Shown here: positions 1 through 9,463 of the stretch, piece by piece
Layout: every line of letters begins with the position of its first letter
How positions within the stretch are numbered: the stretch's first letter is position 1
The notes under the pieces: generated by a model
Told to the model about the DNA's origin: nothing
What the model saw: only the letters and a program-made list of their open reading frames with translations
Databases searched by the model: none
Origin: Mangifera indica
Lineage: Eukaryota > Streptophyta > Magnoliopsida > Sapindales > Anacardiaceae
Direction of reading: 5' to 3'
Length of the DNA stretch: 64,000 nucleotides
NCBI RefSeq assembly: GCF_011075055.1
Contig: NC_058149.1
Coordinates: 4,594,449-4,658,448 of the forward strand
Translations under genes and position numbers: made by a program

Positions 1-2
1 AA

Positions 3-2960
3 GCTAAAAGGGAGAGTATGTATATGAATGGGCAGCAAGTAGAAAGGGCTCTTTTGAGTTTGCAACCTATCTTTGCATTACTTATGCTTGAAGGGGAGCT
101 CAAACATGAGAAGAAAGAAGCCCACCCTTTAGTTCAATCTCTCTTGGCTGAATTTGAAGATGTGTTCCCACTAGAGCTTCCATCCGGCCTTCCTCCTATA
201 AGAGGCATTGAGCATCAAATTGACTTGGTTCCGGGTGCACCATTGCCTAATAAGCCAGCCTATAGATGCAATCCCATGGAGACTAAAGAGTTGCAAAGGC
301 AAGTGGAAGAATTGATTGAAAAAGGCTTTGTGAAGCCTAGCATGAGTCCATGTTCCGTTCCAGCCCTACTTGTTCCTAAGAAAGTTGGCTCATATAGGAT
401 GTGTGTGGATAGTAGAGCCATTAACAATATAACCATCAAGTATAGGTATCCCATCCCTAGACTTGATGACATGCTTGATGAGTTACATGGTGCTTGTGTC
501 TTCTCCAAAATTGATCTAAGGAGTGGCTACCATCAAATAAGGATGAAAGAAGGAGATGAATGAAAGACAGCCTTCAAGACTAAAGGAGGCTTATATGAAT
601 GGTTGGTTATGCCCTTTGGCCTTTCAAATGCTCCAAGCACTTTCATGAGTCTTATGAATGAGGTACTCAAACCTTACATTGGTGCATTTGTTGTTGTTTA
701 TTTTGATGACATATTAGTATATAGCAAAACTCTTGATGATCATGTCTTGCATTTGAGAAGTGTTTTTGATGTGTTGAGGAAAAATAAGTTATATGCAAAG
801 GAAGAAAAGTGTGAATTCTTTGTAGACCAAGTTGTGTTCCTTGGATATGTAGTTTCTAAGGATGGTATTCAAGTAGATCAATACAAGGTAGATGCCATTA
901 AAACTTGGCCCCAACCAAAGACTCTCACTGAAGTTAGAAGCTTCCACGGACTTGCTTCTTTTTATAGACGTTTTGTGCCTAATTTTAGCACTCTCATGGC
1001 TCCCATCACTGAATGTATGAAGAAAAATGGGTTTGAATGGTCTACGGCAGCCTCCAAAGCATTTGAAGAGGTTAAAAAGAAGTTATGTGAAGCCCCCATA
1101 CTTGCTCTACCTAATTTTGATAAGGTATTTGAAGTGGAATGTGATGCAAGTGGAGTTGGCATTGGGGCAGTCCTAACTCAAGCCAAAAGGCCCATTGCTT
1201 ACTTTAGTGAGAAGCTCAATGAGTCCAAGAGAAGATACTCCACCTATGACAAAGAATTCTATGCAATTGTTAGAGCCCTTGATCATTGGAGTCATTACCT
1301 AAGGCCTAAATTTGTGCTTCATTCTGATCACCAAGCCTTGAAGTTTCTTAGTAGCCAACATAAGATAAGTTCAAGGCATGCTAAATGGGTGGAATTCCTC
1401 CAGTCTTTCTCCTTTGTTTCAGCATATAAACAAGGCTCTTCCAATGTAGTTGCCGATGCTCTTTCAAGAAGGCATTACTTGTTATCCATTCTTGATGCAA
1501 GAGTTCTAGGTTTCCAGCTTATGAGACAATATTACAATGAAGATGATAAGCTTTGGGAGATCATGAAGAAGTGTTCTAGAGGGGCATATGAAGACTATTT
1601 TGTCCATGATGGTTTTCTTTTCAAAGGAGCTAAATTATGCATCCCTAAGAGCTCTTTTAGGGAACTTCTCATTAGGGAGACACATGGTGGTGGATTAGCA
1701 GGTCATTTTGGCATAAATAAGACCTTAGACATACTTAAAGAGCATTTCTATTGGCCTAAGATGGTGAGTGACGTCCAAGCCATTATTGCAAGGTGTGGCA
1801 CATGTCAAAGGTCCAAGTCTCATTTCAAACTTGGTCCTTACATGCCTTTACCTATTCCGGAGCAGCCATGGGAGGATCTTAGCATGGATTTTATTGTGGC
1901 TCTTCCAAGAACTCAAAGGGGAAAGGATGCTATAATGGTGGTAGTAGATAGATTCTCTAAAATGGCCCACTTCATCCCTTGTTCCAAGACTGAAGATGCT
2001 AGCAAGGTGGCTGAATTGTTCTTCAAGGAAGTGGTGAAGCTACATGGAATTCCAAGAACCATAGTTTCGAATCGAGACACCAAGTTCTTGAGCCACTTTT
2101 GGAGGACATTATGGAGCAAAATGGGAACCAAGCTCATGTTTAGCACCTCTCATCACCCTCAAACTGATGGTCAAACTGAAGTAACTAATAGGACTTTGGG
2201 AACAATCTTGAGGACTTTGGTTAACAAGCACTTAAGGGATTGGGACTTGAAGATTGCTCAAGCTGAAGTTTCCTACAATAGGAGTCCAAGCGCAACAACT
2301 GGACACTCTCCATTTGAGGTAGTCTATGGCCTTAATCCCTTAACTCCTTTGGATCTAACTTCCTTACCTCTTGATGTGCAAGTTCACAAGGATGCCAAGG
2401 AGAAAGCTGCTGCCATGAAGAAGCTCCATGAAACCATCAAATCTCAAATCATGAAGGCCAATGAAGCTCACAAGAGGAAGATCAACAAGCATAGGAAGCC
2501 ATCCATTTTCAAACCGGGTGACTTGGTTTGGGTGCATTTGAGAAAAGAGAGATTTCCAAGCAAAAGGAGGAGTAAGCTAACTCCAAGGGCTGATGGACCA
2601 TTTGAAGTGCTTGAGAGGGTAAATGACAATGCATACAAGGTGAATCTCCTGGATGAAATGGGAGGAGTCTCGGCCACCTTCAACATTGGAGATCTTTCAC
2701 CATACATGGAGGATAGCCACCTTGAGGACTTGAGGGCAAGTCCTTCCCAACCCGGGGGGGATGATGTATTTTCGGCTACCTCTCCAACCCTAGCTTCCAA
2801 GTCTTTATCAAGTCTCCATTTGGCTCAAGCCACCATTGAGAATGAAGAATTAGCTCCATGCAAGCCCAAAGATTCATTGCTTTTTCCACATTGGCCCAAC
2901 TTTACTTTTGGGTGCAATCTCATTACTTGCATCCAAGGCCTTAATGAAATAGCAACTTAA
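3..2960 (+). pseudogene. Element A gag-pol, 3' portion (RT, RNase H, integrase), one nonsense mutation
   Basis: One reading frame (codons from position 3) runs to the TAA at 2958-2960 and is broken only by TGA at 561-563, where A' has tryptophan (EGDEWKTAF). Order: linker after protease, RT with the YFDD box near 700-711, RNase H with its ECDASG motif near 1138, integrase zinc finger (H-H-C-C; CGTC near 1795-1806), and the catalytic core starting at SMDFIVALPRT near 1884. A GPF-type module (ADGPFEVLERV) lies near 2590. One in-frame codon is missing near 1310 compared with A' (RPKF against RPKQF). The last 66 codons lie inside the 3' LTR. The encoded enzymes would copy and integrate element RNA; with the stop this copy is probably non-autonomous. 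Confidence 0.92.
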
Positions 2961-3754
2961 ATGAGTCCAAGAAGCCAACTACAAGCCCACTTGAAGCCCA
3001 AGTAGATAAGGCAGCCCTCCATCACTTAAATGGAGCCCAAGATGCCATGAAGCCCATTTAGTTGGATTACAACTAAATGGGAAGAAAGTAACTTTAGTTG
3101 GTGGACATAGTTCCACCTTTTAAGAAAAAGTTGTTCCCTTTTGTTAGTTTATCCATTAATGTAGTATGGCCTTAGTTTAAATGAATGGTTGAGCTTAAAT
3201 GAAGGGCAAAGCTTCCATGTCAAATTAATTGCCCAATTTTTGCCGCCATATGCACTTGTATATGAAGTAGATTTTCACTTGTAAAAAGGTTAGACTTCTT
3301 TGCTAATGAAAAATTCAAGTAAAGCTTTGTAGCTTTTCTTTAGTTGCTCTTTCCTTTATCCAATTCATCTTGGAGGAAGAATTGGTGGTGGAAGACCCCA
3401 AGGTTGGTGGAAATTTCCTTTATGCCTTGGTTAACTTTCTTGTTACCCCTTGAAATCCAAAGTGTGAATGTGTGTTATATGCCCGGATACTGTTCACAGT
3501 ATGTAATTTTGCCATTTTCAGATTTTGCCATCAAACTTTGAAACAAGTTTTGAATGCCTTGTTGATTGAGTTGTGATTGCTATCATATACCATTAGAAAG
3601 CTCTTTGAATGCCCTTTCCAATGAACTATAATTTGTATGTTTTGGAAGTCATTTGATTGGTTAAATTGGAAGCCAAAGTGCTGCTGGGTTATGAACAATA
3701 ATTTCCAGATTTTGAGTTTGTGACTTGTTGCATTGCCTTGATGGATGTGCACCA
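2762..3754 (+). repeat. 3' LTR of element A
   Basis: 993 bp, TGATGTATTTTC to TTGATGGATGTGCACCA, bounded TG...CA. It matches both LTRs of A' (44024-45010 and 49728-50721) in reverse orientation. A G-rich polypurine tract (CCCGGGGGGGA) sits directly upstream at about 2751-2761. The first 199 nt also encode the C-terminus of the polyprotein. The rest (2961-3754) holds no gene. Confidence 0.92.
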
Positions 3755-3846
3755 CGAATGAGGAAAGAGGGAGGGAGGAAAAGAAAGATGATGAATGTCA
3801 AAGCTGAAACTATGTAAGAAAACAGCCTACACAAAACAGAGCAGAC
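3755..3846 (-). mobile_element. LINE-H, 5' UTR fragment just upstream of ORF1
   Basis: In reverse complement this resembles the LINE-F leader just before ORF1 (about 4500-4600), with TCTGCTCTG and AGGCTGTTT in the same order. It joins 9464-9930 once LINE-F and one 14-bp duplication copy are removed. LINE-H is thus a minus-strand LINE broken by element A on the left and LINE-F on the right. Its ORFs lie left of the window. Confidence 0.7.
3833..3846. repeat. Left target-site duplication of LINE-F
   Basis: AAAACAGAGCAGAC, repeated exactly at 9450-9463 after the LINE-F poly(A). Because the right copy runs out of the poly(A), the outer A residues are ambiguous. Length and position fit target-primed reverse transcription. 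Confidence 0.85.
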
Positions 3847-3848
3847 TT

Positions 3849-3942
3849 GTTAAGCTTAAATGAAGGGAAAAGCTTCCATGTCAAAATTAATGCTCCATTT
3901 TGCCGCCACTTGCTCTTGTATATATGAAAGTGGATTTTCATT
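3849..3942 (+). repeat. LTR-derived segment at the 5' end of LINE-F
   Basis: About 94 bp closely matching the inside of the family-A LTR (compare 3186-3285 and, reversed, about 44490-44585): GTTAAGCTTAAATGAAGGG through GTGGATTTTCATT. It starts two or three bases after the left LINE-F duplication, so it lies within the inserted unit. It contains a TATATAT stretch. The following 3943-4060 is pyrimidine-rich with repeats of TCTCTCTAAAAAACCA and has no counterpart in the LINE-H 5' UTR, which aligns with LINE-F only from about 4060. Confidence 0.7.
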
Positions 3943-4110
3943 GAAATTATGAAGGCCAATGAATTACCCAACTTGCTAAAAAGCTTCTCTCTCTAAAAAA
4001 CCATGCTCTCCCTTCTCTCTAAAAAACCACTTTCCTCCTCTCCCTCTTTACGTTAGTTAAAGTTCTTCTATCTCGGCTGTATTGTTATCCACCAGGTTCT
4101 ACTCTCCGGT

Positions 4111-4130
4111 CCGGTGACCTAGGTCACCGG
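4111..4130. promoter_or_regulatory. Perfect 20-bp palindrome in LINE 5' UTR
   Basis: CCGGTGACCTAGGTCACCGG is its own reverse complement. The LINE-H leader has the same palindrome with only a changed centre (9827-9846), and the LINE-E leader reaches a related sequence at the window end (63992-64000). It is followed by a run of 14 C and about 17 T (4133-4163). Conservation suggests a regulatory or RNA-structure role, unproven. Confidence 0.55.
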
Positions 4131-4599
4131 CTCCCCCCCCCCCCCCTTTTTTTTTTTTTTTTTCTCCGGTGGATGCATATTTGGCTCTTTTCTTTCAAAT
4201 GGAGTTGGTCTGCGGTGTCCCTCAAAGTGTTCTATAGGGCTGCTTCTTATGCTTGTTTTTGTTTTCCGGTATCAAAACTTCCAGTTCTGTTCTATTCATC
4301 TTTTCCGGTGTTTGTTTCTTTTCCGTTTGATCTCTGAAGCTTATTTGGGTGCTGTGGAGTTTCCCTCCTTCCGAAAATTCAAATTTTGGAGCTGTTACTT
4401 GAGTTTGTACGCTTTCCTTCTTGGTGCATGCTGCATTTTCTTTCTGTGGCAGGTTTTCCTTTTATCCTTTTTGGGATATTTTAGTCTGTTGTGCCATCTT
4501 CTGCTCTGAATTAGCAGGCTGTTTGCATTGATTCAATTAGTCAATCCTCTTCTTTTAGCAGTCCACCCTATTTCCGTTTTTAGTTATTTCCTATTCAGT

Positions 4600-6042
4600 A
4601 TGTCTTCTTCTTCTGTGCTGAATAAGCAAACTACTTCTCTTATATCTGATCCCTCCATGCACCAAAATAGTATGGTTGCTGCTTCAAGGAAAACGTCAGG
4701 TTCTTCTTCAAGTGTGCTGGAACATGTGGAGATGGAAGGAGGAATGGAGAAGAGGGCTTCATGGAACTCTTTCTTCACTCCTAAGAAGTCCAATGTGAAG
4801 TTGGAATTTTTTGAACCTAAAGGGAAAGACTCTAAGGGGCGGATTTGTGTGGCCCCCCCTCAAGAAGTTGCTGAACAAGGTGCATTGAGATGGAATACAT
4901 GTGCTGTAGGCTTCTTCCTTGGCAAAAGACCACCATTCTTGACGGTCAAAAGAGCTTTGGAGAGGGTGTGGAAAGCTTTAGGCCTCATAGATGTCATGAC
5001 TTCGGGCCAAGGTGTTTTCATCCTAAAGTTCCAAGATATGGAGGGAACTACAAGAGCTGTGGAAGAGGGGCAGATTACCATACAAGGACAACCATTTCTT
5101 GTGCGAAAATGGACTACTAATCTGCCTATGGTGATTAATGACGTGAAGAAGGTAGCTATATGGATTAGAATGTATGGCATTCCCCTTGAGTTTTGGACAC
5201 CGAAAGGGCTTAGTTACATTGCTAGTGCAATAGGAAGTCCGCTTTACATGGACTCCGTGACTGAAGAAGGGACAAGATTGGAGTATGCTAGAGTTTGCAT
5301 TGAGATAGAGGTGGACTCGGGATGTCCCGATTCCATTAGCCTAGCTTTGCCAAATGGAGAATTGATGGTAATCAAGGTGGAGTATGCTTGGAAACCTATA
5401 AAATGCAATGGTTGTCAATGCTTTGGTCATTCCATAGCAAATTGCTCACTAGCACCCAAACAAGGTAATAACATAATCTCACGGAATACCTTGAAGGAGG
5501 GGGATGGGTTTGTGGTACCGAAGAAAATGCATGGGAAAGACAAAATGGTGCTAACACCAAAAGGCTATGACAAGAAATCCAAGGACAAAGGGGTGGAAAT
5601 GGGGAAAACTACGGGAATTAGTTTACAAGCTCAAAAGAGTAATAGATTTTCTGCCTTGACTATTAAGGAGCCTCATGAGCTGGAAAAGGAGAAGACAATG
5701 CCGAATCAAGAAGTAAACTATGAGGCCAACGTAAATGAAGCCAAAAAGGAAGGAAAGAGGTGCGGAGGCGAAGCTAGCACATCAAAAGAACATTTTCCCC
5801 CCTTGATGGAAAGTGTGAGTGCTCGGGAGAGTGAAGAAGGGGCCACAAACACAATTCAGCATCTGAGTAGTTTGGAGGACATGGATCAAGAAGCATCTCC
5901 GGCAATGGCACCATTTGGAGGGAAACTTAAAGTGGATGAGATGGATTTTAGGAAGGAGAATGCTGAAATGAAGAGTAAAAACGTGGGGAAGAAATTGGCA
6001 AAGCAAAGGAGAGCAATTTCCCCATCCCACTCATCCAAATGA
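4600..6042 (+). CDS. LINE-F ORF1: nucleic-acid-binding (gag-like) protein with DUF4283-like domain and CCHC knuckle
   Basis: About 480 aa; expected to bind LINE RNA in the ribonucleoprotein that carries ORF2. I chose the ATG at 4600 (MSSSSVLNKQ); the frame is open upstream to 4528 but that extension is leader-like, and 4657 is an alternative. A conserved block at about residues 100-190 (AVGFFLGKRPPF to ITIQGQPFLVRKW) has the look of plant DUF4283. A CX2CX4HX4C knuckle, CNGCQCFGHSIANC, lies at about residues 269-282 (nt 5404-5445). The C-terminal 200 residues are Lys/Glu-rich and low complexity, ending in a basic tail (AKQRRAIS). The stop overlaps the ORF2 start as ATGA (6039-6042). The frame is intact, unlike the other ORF1 copies here. 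DUF4283 naming is from recognition only. Confidence 0.88.
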   Translation: MSSSSVLNKQTTSLISDPSMHQNSMVAASRKTSGSSSSVLEHVEMEGGMEKRASWNSFFTPKKSNVKLEFFEPKGKDSKGRICVAPPQEVAEQGALRWNTCAVGFFLGKRPPFLTVKRALERVWKALGLIDVMTSGQGVFILKFQDMEGTTRAVEEGQITIQGQPFLVRKWTTNLPMVINDVKKVAIWIRMYGIPLEFWTPKGLSYIASAIGSPLYMDSVTEEGTRLEYARVCIEIEVDSGCPDSISLALPNGELMVIKVEYAWKPIKCNGCQCFGHSIANCSLAPKQGNNIISRNTLKEGDGFVVPKKMHGKDKMVLTPKGYDKKSKDKGVEMGKTTGISLQAQKSNRFSALTIKEPHELEKEKTMPNQEVNYEANVNEAKKEGKRCGGEASTSKEHFPPLMESVSARESEEGATNTIQHLSSLEDMDQEASPAMAPFGGKLKVDEMDFRKENAEMKSKNVGKKLAKQRRAISPSHSSK

Positions 6043-7157
6043 CCAAAGTTGCATGCTGGAATGTTAGGGGCCTTAATGCTCCTAACAAACAAAGGGAGGT
6101 TAGACATGTTATGTTTCATAATAAAGTTGATTTCATGGCTGTATTAGAAACAAAAGTAGGGTCTCACAATATTTCTAGAGTGGCTAGTAATGTATGGAGA
6201 GATTGGGAGCATGACAATAATAATGGGGTGTGCCAAAATGGGAGAATTTGGGTAGGATGGAATAAGGAAGCTATTAGTATAGATATTAAGGAAAAAGCCC
6301 CTCAATTCATTCACTGTGAAGCTTGGTTAGTGAAGGAGGAAACCCAAGTGGCTATATCTATAGTTTATGGGCTTAATCAACCTTTGGAGAGGAAAAGTCT
6401 TTGGAGGGAACTTATTAAGTACTCAAACCAAATGGGCAGTAAACCTTGGCTAATTATGGGTGATTTTAATGCAATTAGGGGACCAAATGAAAAGATAGGA
6501 GGGGCGGTATGGGGTGATACATATTGTGATGATCTAAACAATTGTTGTAGAGAGGCAAACTTAGATGATCTAAGATATATGGGGAACCATTTCACTTGGA
6601 GTAATTCTAGTGTAGGGCAAAGGAGGATAGCTTGCAAATTGGATAGAGCTCTTGTTAATGAAGGTTGGAGTGATGTTTTGCCGGATTCTTATGCACATTT
6701 TCTCAATCCTTCAATTTCAGACCATTCTCCTTGTGTAGTGAATTGTGGAGGGGGAGAGGAGAGGAGAAAGGTTCCATTCAAGTTCTACAATATGTGGGCA
6801 AATCATGAAAGTTTCATTGATATTGTAAGGGAGGCTTGGAAAGAGGATTATGAGGGCAGTCCTATGTTCAACCTTGTTAACAAACTCAAAGGTTTAAAAA
6901 GTGCTTTAAGGAGGTTGAATAAGAATGAATTTTGGAATATTTCCGAAAAGGTGATAGAAGCAAAAAATAACCTGGAAGATGTTCAAAATAGACTCCAAAT
7001 CAACCCTCTTGATGAGGATTTAGCTAAAGAAGAAAAAACTTGGCTGGAAAACTATTGGAGACTTAGTGAGGCGGAAGAATCATTGGCTAGGCAAAAAGCA
7101 AAGGCTCATTGGCTTCAAGAAGGAGATCAAAACACCAAATATTTGCAAGGACTATAG
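6039..7157 (+). CDS. LINE-F ORF2 N-terminal part: APE-type endonuclease
   Basis: Starts at the ATG inside ORF1's final codons. Residues 1-about 230 carry apurinic-endonuclease motifs: CWNVRGLN at the start, LETKV, WLIMGDFNAIRG, LDDLRYMGNHFTWSN, KLDRALVN and SDHSPCVV with the catalytic aspartate and histidine. This domain nicks target DNA for target-primed reverse transcription. The linker to RT follows (RLSEAEESLARQKAK, HWLQEGDQNTKY). After KY at about 7143 the sequence jumps to a later part of RT and the frame changes, giving a stop at 7155-7157. The endonuclease looks intact, but a normal ORF2 fusion protein cannot be made. Confidence 0.9.
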   Translation: MTKVACWNVRGLNAPNKQREVRHVMFHNKVDFMAVLETKVGSHNISRVASNVWRDWEHDNNNGVCQNGRIWVGWNKEAISIDIKEKAPQFIHCEAWLVKEETQVAISIVYGLNQPLERKSLWRELIKYSNQMGSKPWLIMGDFNAIRGPNEKIGGAVWGDTYCDDLNNCCREANLDDLRYMGNHFTWSNSSVGQRRIACKLDRALVNEGWSDVLPDSYAHFLNPSISDHSPCVVNCGGGEERRKVPFKFYNMWANHESFIDIVREAWKEDYEGSPMFNLVNKLKGLKSALRRLNKNEFWNISEKVIEAKNNLEDVQNRLQINPLDEDLAKEEKTWLENYWRLSEAEESLARQKAKAHWLQEGDQNTKYLQGL

Positions 7158-9243
7158 GCCTATAGCTTGCTGCAACACCATTTATAAATGTATCTCCAAG
7201 ATCCTAGCAAATCGCCTCAAAGCCATCCTCCCAAACTTCATTGATAAAGCACAAGGTGCCTTTGTGGGAGGTCGGAACATTGGAGAAAATATCATGTTGT
7301 GCCAAGAATTAATGCACAACTTCCACAAATTGGGCAAAGACAAGAAGTGTGCTATGAAGATTGATATATTGAAGGCTTATGACACGGTTCAATGGGACTT
7401 CCTTCTCTCAATCCTTGGAACTATTGGCACACCGGGGAAATTCATAGGATGGATCAAGAGCTGCATCACAACTCCTTCATTCTCATTGGGAATCAATGGT
7501 GAATTAGTTGGTTTTTTCAAGAGCTCTCATGGATTAAGACAAGGGGACCCTATATCCCCTTACCTCTTTGTAATGGCAATGGAGATACTCTCCCGTATGC
7601 TTGGGGAACTTAAAAATCAGCCTTCTTTTGGCCATTATTGGAAATGCAAGGTAAACAACATCACCCATCTTTGTTTTGCCGATGACCTTATCTTATTTTG
7701 TAGGGCGGATGGTGACTCCATTTCACTGATGAAGAATACCCTTAGCCTATTCCATAAGTGGTCCGGGCTGAAGATGAATTGTGCTAAAAGTAATATGTAC
7801 CTTTCCGGGGTTTCCCAAGAGGAGAAGAAGCAATTCTCAGCTATTATCAATATGGAATTGGGAGAGCTGCCTTTTAAGTATTTAGGAGTGCCTATAACTT
7901 CTTCAAAGCTCAAATGTGGTGAATGCAAGATATTGATTCAGAAGATTGTGGGGAGAATCAACTCTTGGCGTAGCAAAGCTTTATCCTATGCGGGTAGGCT
8001 CATTCTTATAAGAGCTGTCCTATTTAGCATTCAAATATATTGGTCTTCAATATTTATACTCCCTTCAAGTATCCATAAGGAGATTGATGGAATTTTAAGG
8101 AATTTCCTTTGGAGTGGTGCTTCAATGGAGGGAAAGAAGGCAAAAGTTACTTGGGAGGAGGTTTGTGTTCCTAAAAAGGAGGGTGGATTAGGAATCATGA
8201 AGAGCAAAGCTTGGAATAAAGCTGCCATAGTCAAAAACATGTGGAAGATTCTTAATGACAAGAGGAATTCTCTTTGGGTGGAATGGATTAAAACCAACAA
8301 ACTAAGAGGCAAATGTTTTTGGGAAATAAAGGCTAATGGGGAGAGCTCTTGGGTTTGGAGGAAGATCCTTGGCATTAGGGAACAAATGAAGTCCAAGTTC
8401 AAGAAGATTGTTGGCAATGGGGAAAAGACATATCTATGGCATGACAATTGGCACCCTCACGGTCCTTTGTTGGATAAATATGGTCCAAGGATCATTTATG
8501 ATTCGGGTATCCCAAAGAATGCTCTTGTTAAAGAAGTCATTGTGGAGCATAGGTGGAAATGGCCGGTGGCAAACTCATGTCACCTTTTGGAGATAAAGGA
8601 TGCACTTCCTTGCTGCCCTTTGAGTGGAGAAGACTCCTTAATATGGTCCCCAAATTCTAATGGAGAATTCTCTATCAAATCGGTTTGGGAAGTCATCCGA
8701 GCTAGGAAGGAGAAGGTAACTTGGTACAAGCTTATTTGGTTCAAAAGACACTTTCTAAGACATTCATTCATTGTTTGGTTGGGTATTAGAGGAAAACTTA
8801 TGACAAAGGATAAATTGGTCCGGATTGGCCTTATCTCCCACAATGTTTGCTCTTTGTGTAATATGGAACCGGAATGCATGGATCATCTCTTCTTTAGGTG
8901 TGCATTTAGTCTCCAAATATGGAATGAAGTGATTAACCTATGTCACCAACAAACCAATCTTATGCCGTGGACCTCCTTGATTACGGAATTGGCTAAGGAA
9001 TGGAAGAAGGACAATTTCAAGAACATCTTGAGTAAGGTGTGCTTCGGTGCTACCGTCTACCACATTTGGAAGGTTAGGAATGACATTTGCTTTGGAAGAA
9101 ATGGATTACCAAAGGAGAGAGTCACAATGCTTATTAAAGAGTGTGTTAGAGTAAGGGTAAATTGCTTAAAGAAGGTGGAAAAGTCTAGTGAAAATGTGTC
9201 AATTGCAAACAATTGGAGTATCTCTCATGCTATATTTGAGTAG
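7144..9243 (+). pseudogene. LINE-F ORF2 C-terminal part: reverse transcriptase and zf-RVT region, after a deletion
   Basis: Open to the TAG at 9241-9243, in another frame from the endonuclease part. It begins at [11 protein letters not shown], whereas LINE-E has about 148 more residues between QNTKY and CKDYRP, including the KAPGPDGYG motif; about 440 bp of the RT N-terminal part are missing. Remaining RT motifs: [31 protein letters not shown], and catalytic FADDLILFC near 7675. The zf-RVT region (FKRHFLRHSFIVWLGIRGKLM, then C-x2-C and H-x4-C, 8735-8920) follows. Without motif 0/1 and out of frame it should be inactive, although the rest has no stop codon. Confidence 0.9.
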
Positions 9244-9449
9244 TCATAGAGTGATGTACTACATAGGGTTTGTTGTATGAAGTATCTTCGGTCTAAGTTG
9301 ATTTTGACTTTATGTGTTGGCTTGGTATTCGGCATAACCTAGGGGCTTGTCCTAGGTATGCTTGTGCTTAGCTCAAACTAGGGGTTTGTCCTAGTTTGCT
9401 CTTGTATATCCTTTTCTTGGTATAAAATTATTATCAATTACCAAAAAAA
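9244..9449 (+). other. LINE-F 3' UTR with twin stem-loops and poly(A)
   Basis: Two stem-loops stand in line: ACCTAGG-GGCTTGT-CCTAGGT (9337-9357) and CTAGG...CCTAG (9379-9396). Then TGGTATAAAATTATT leads into the poly(A). The same order occurs in LINE-B, -C, -E and -G. In known stringent LINEs a 3' structure is bound by the RT; whether these do so is inference. Confidence 0.65.
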
Positions 9450-9463
9450 AAAACAGAGCAGAC

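Larger units (their letters stand above)
1..3754 (+). mobile_element. Element A: 3' part of a Ty3/gypsy LTR retrotransposon (CRM-like chromovirus)
   Basis: The 3' two thirds of an LTR retrotransposon, cut by the window start: end of the protease region, RT, RNase H, integrase, then a complete 3' LTR (2762-3754). It is the same family as A' at 44024-50721 on the other strand, differing by scattered point changes. Its right flank (3755-3846) is LINE-H 5' UTR, so A appears inserted there; the target duplication should begin with CGAAT and its partner lies outside the window. The CRM-like assignment rests on RT and IN motifs and on the pol frame running 199 nt into the LTR, a known feature of CRM elements. 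No chromodomain is visible. Clade is moderately sure; identity as Ty3/gypsy is certain. Confidence 0.93.
3847..9449 (+). mobile_element. LINE-F: near full-length plant L1-type LINE
   Basis: A LINE bounded by a 14-bp duplication and ending in a short poly(A) (9443-9453, overlapping the duplication). Layout: unusual 5' segment with LTR-like sequence (about 3849-3942), C/T-rich leader with a 20-bp palindrome (4111-4130), ORF1 (4600-6042), ORF2 (6039-9243, internally deleted), 3' UTR with two stem-loops. It is the best-preserved LINE here: ORF1 is open and ORF2 has a single visible lesion, so it inserted recently into LINE-H. Other family copies: LINE-B, -C, -E, -G, -H; LINE-D and LINE-I are more diverged. 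Confidence 0.93.

Noticed and set aside
4249..4509. Frame of 86 codons upstream of LINE-F ORF1
   Set aside because: Phe/Leu-rich translation of a T-rich leader; not preserved in LINE-E or LINE-H.
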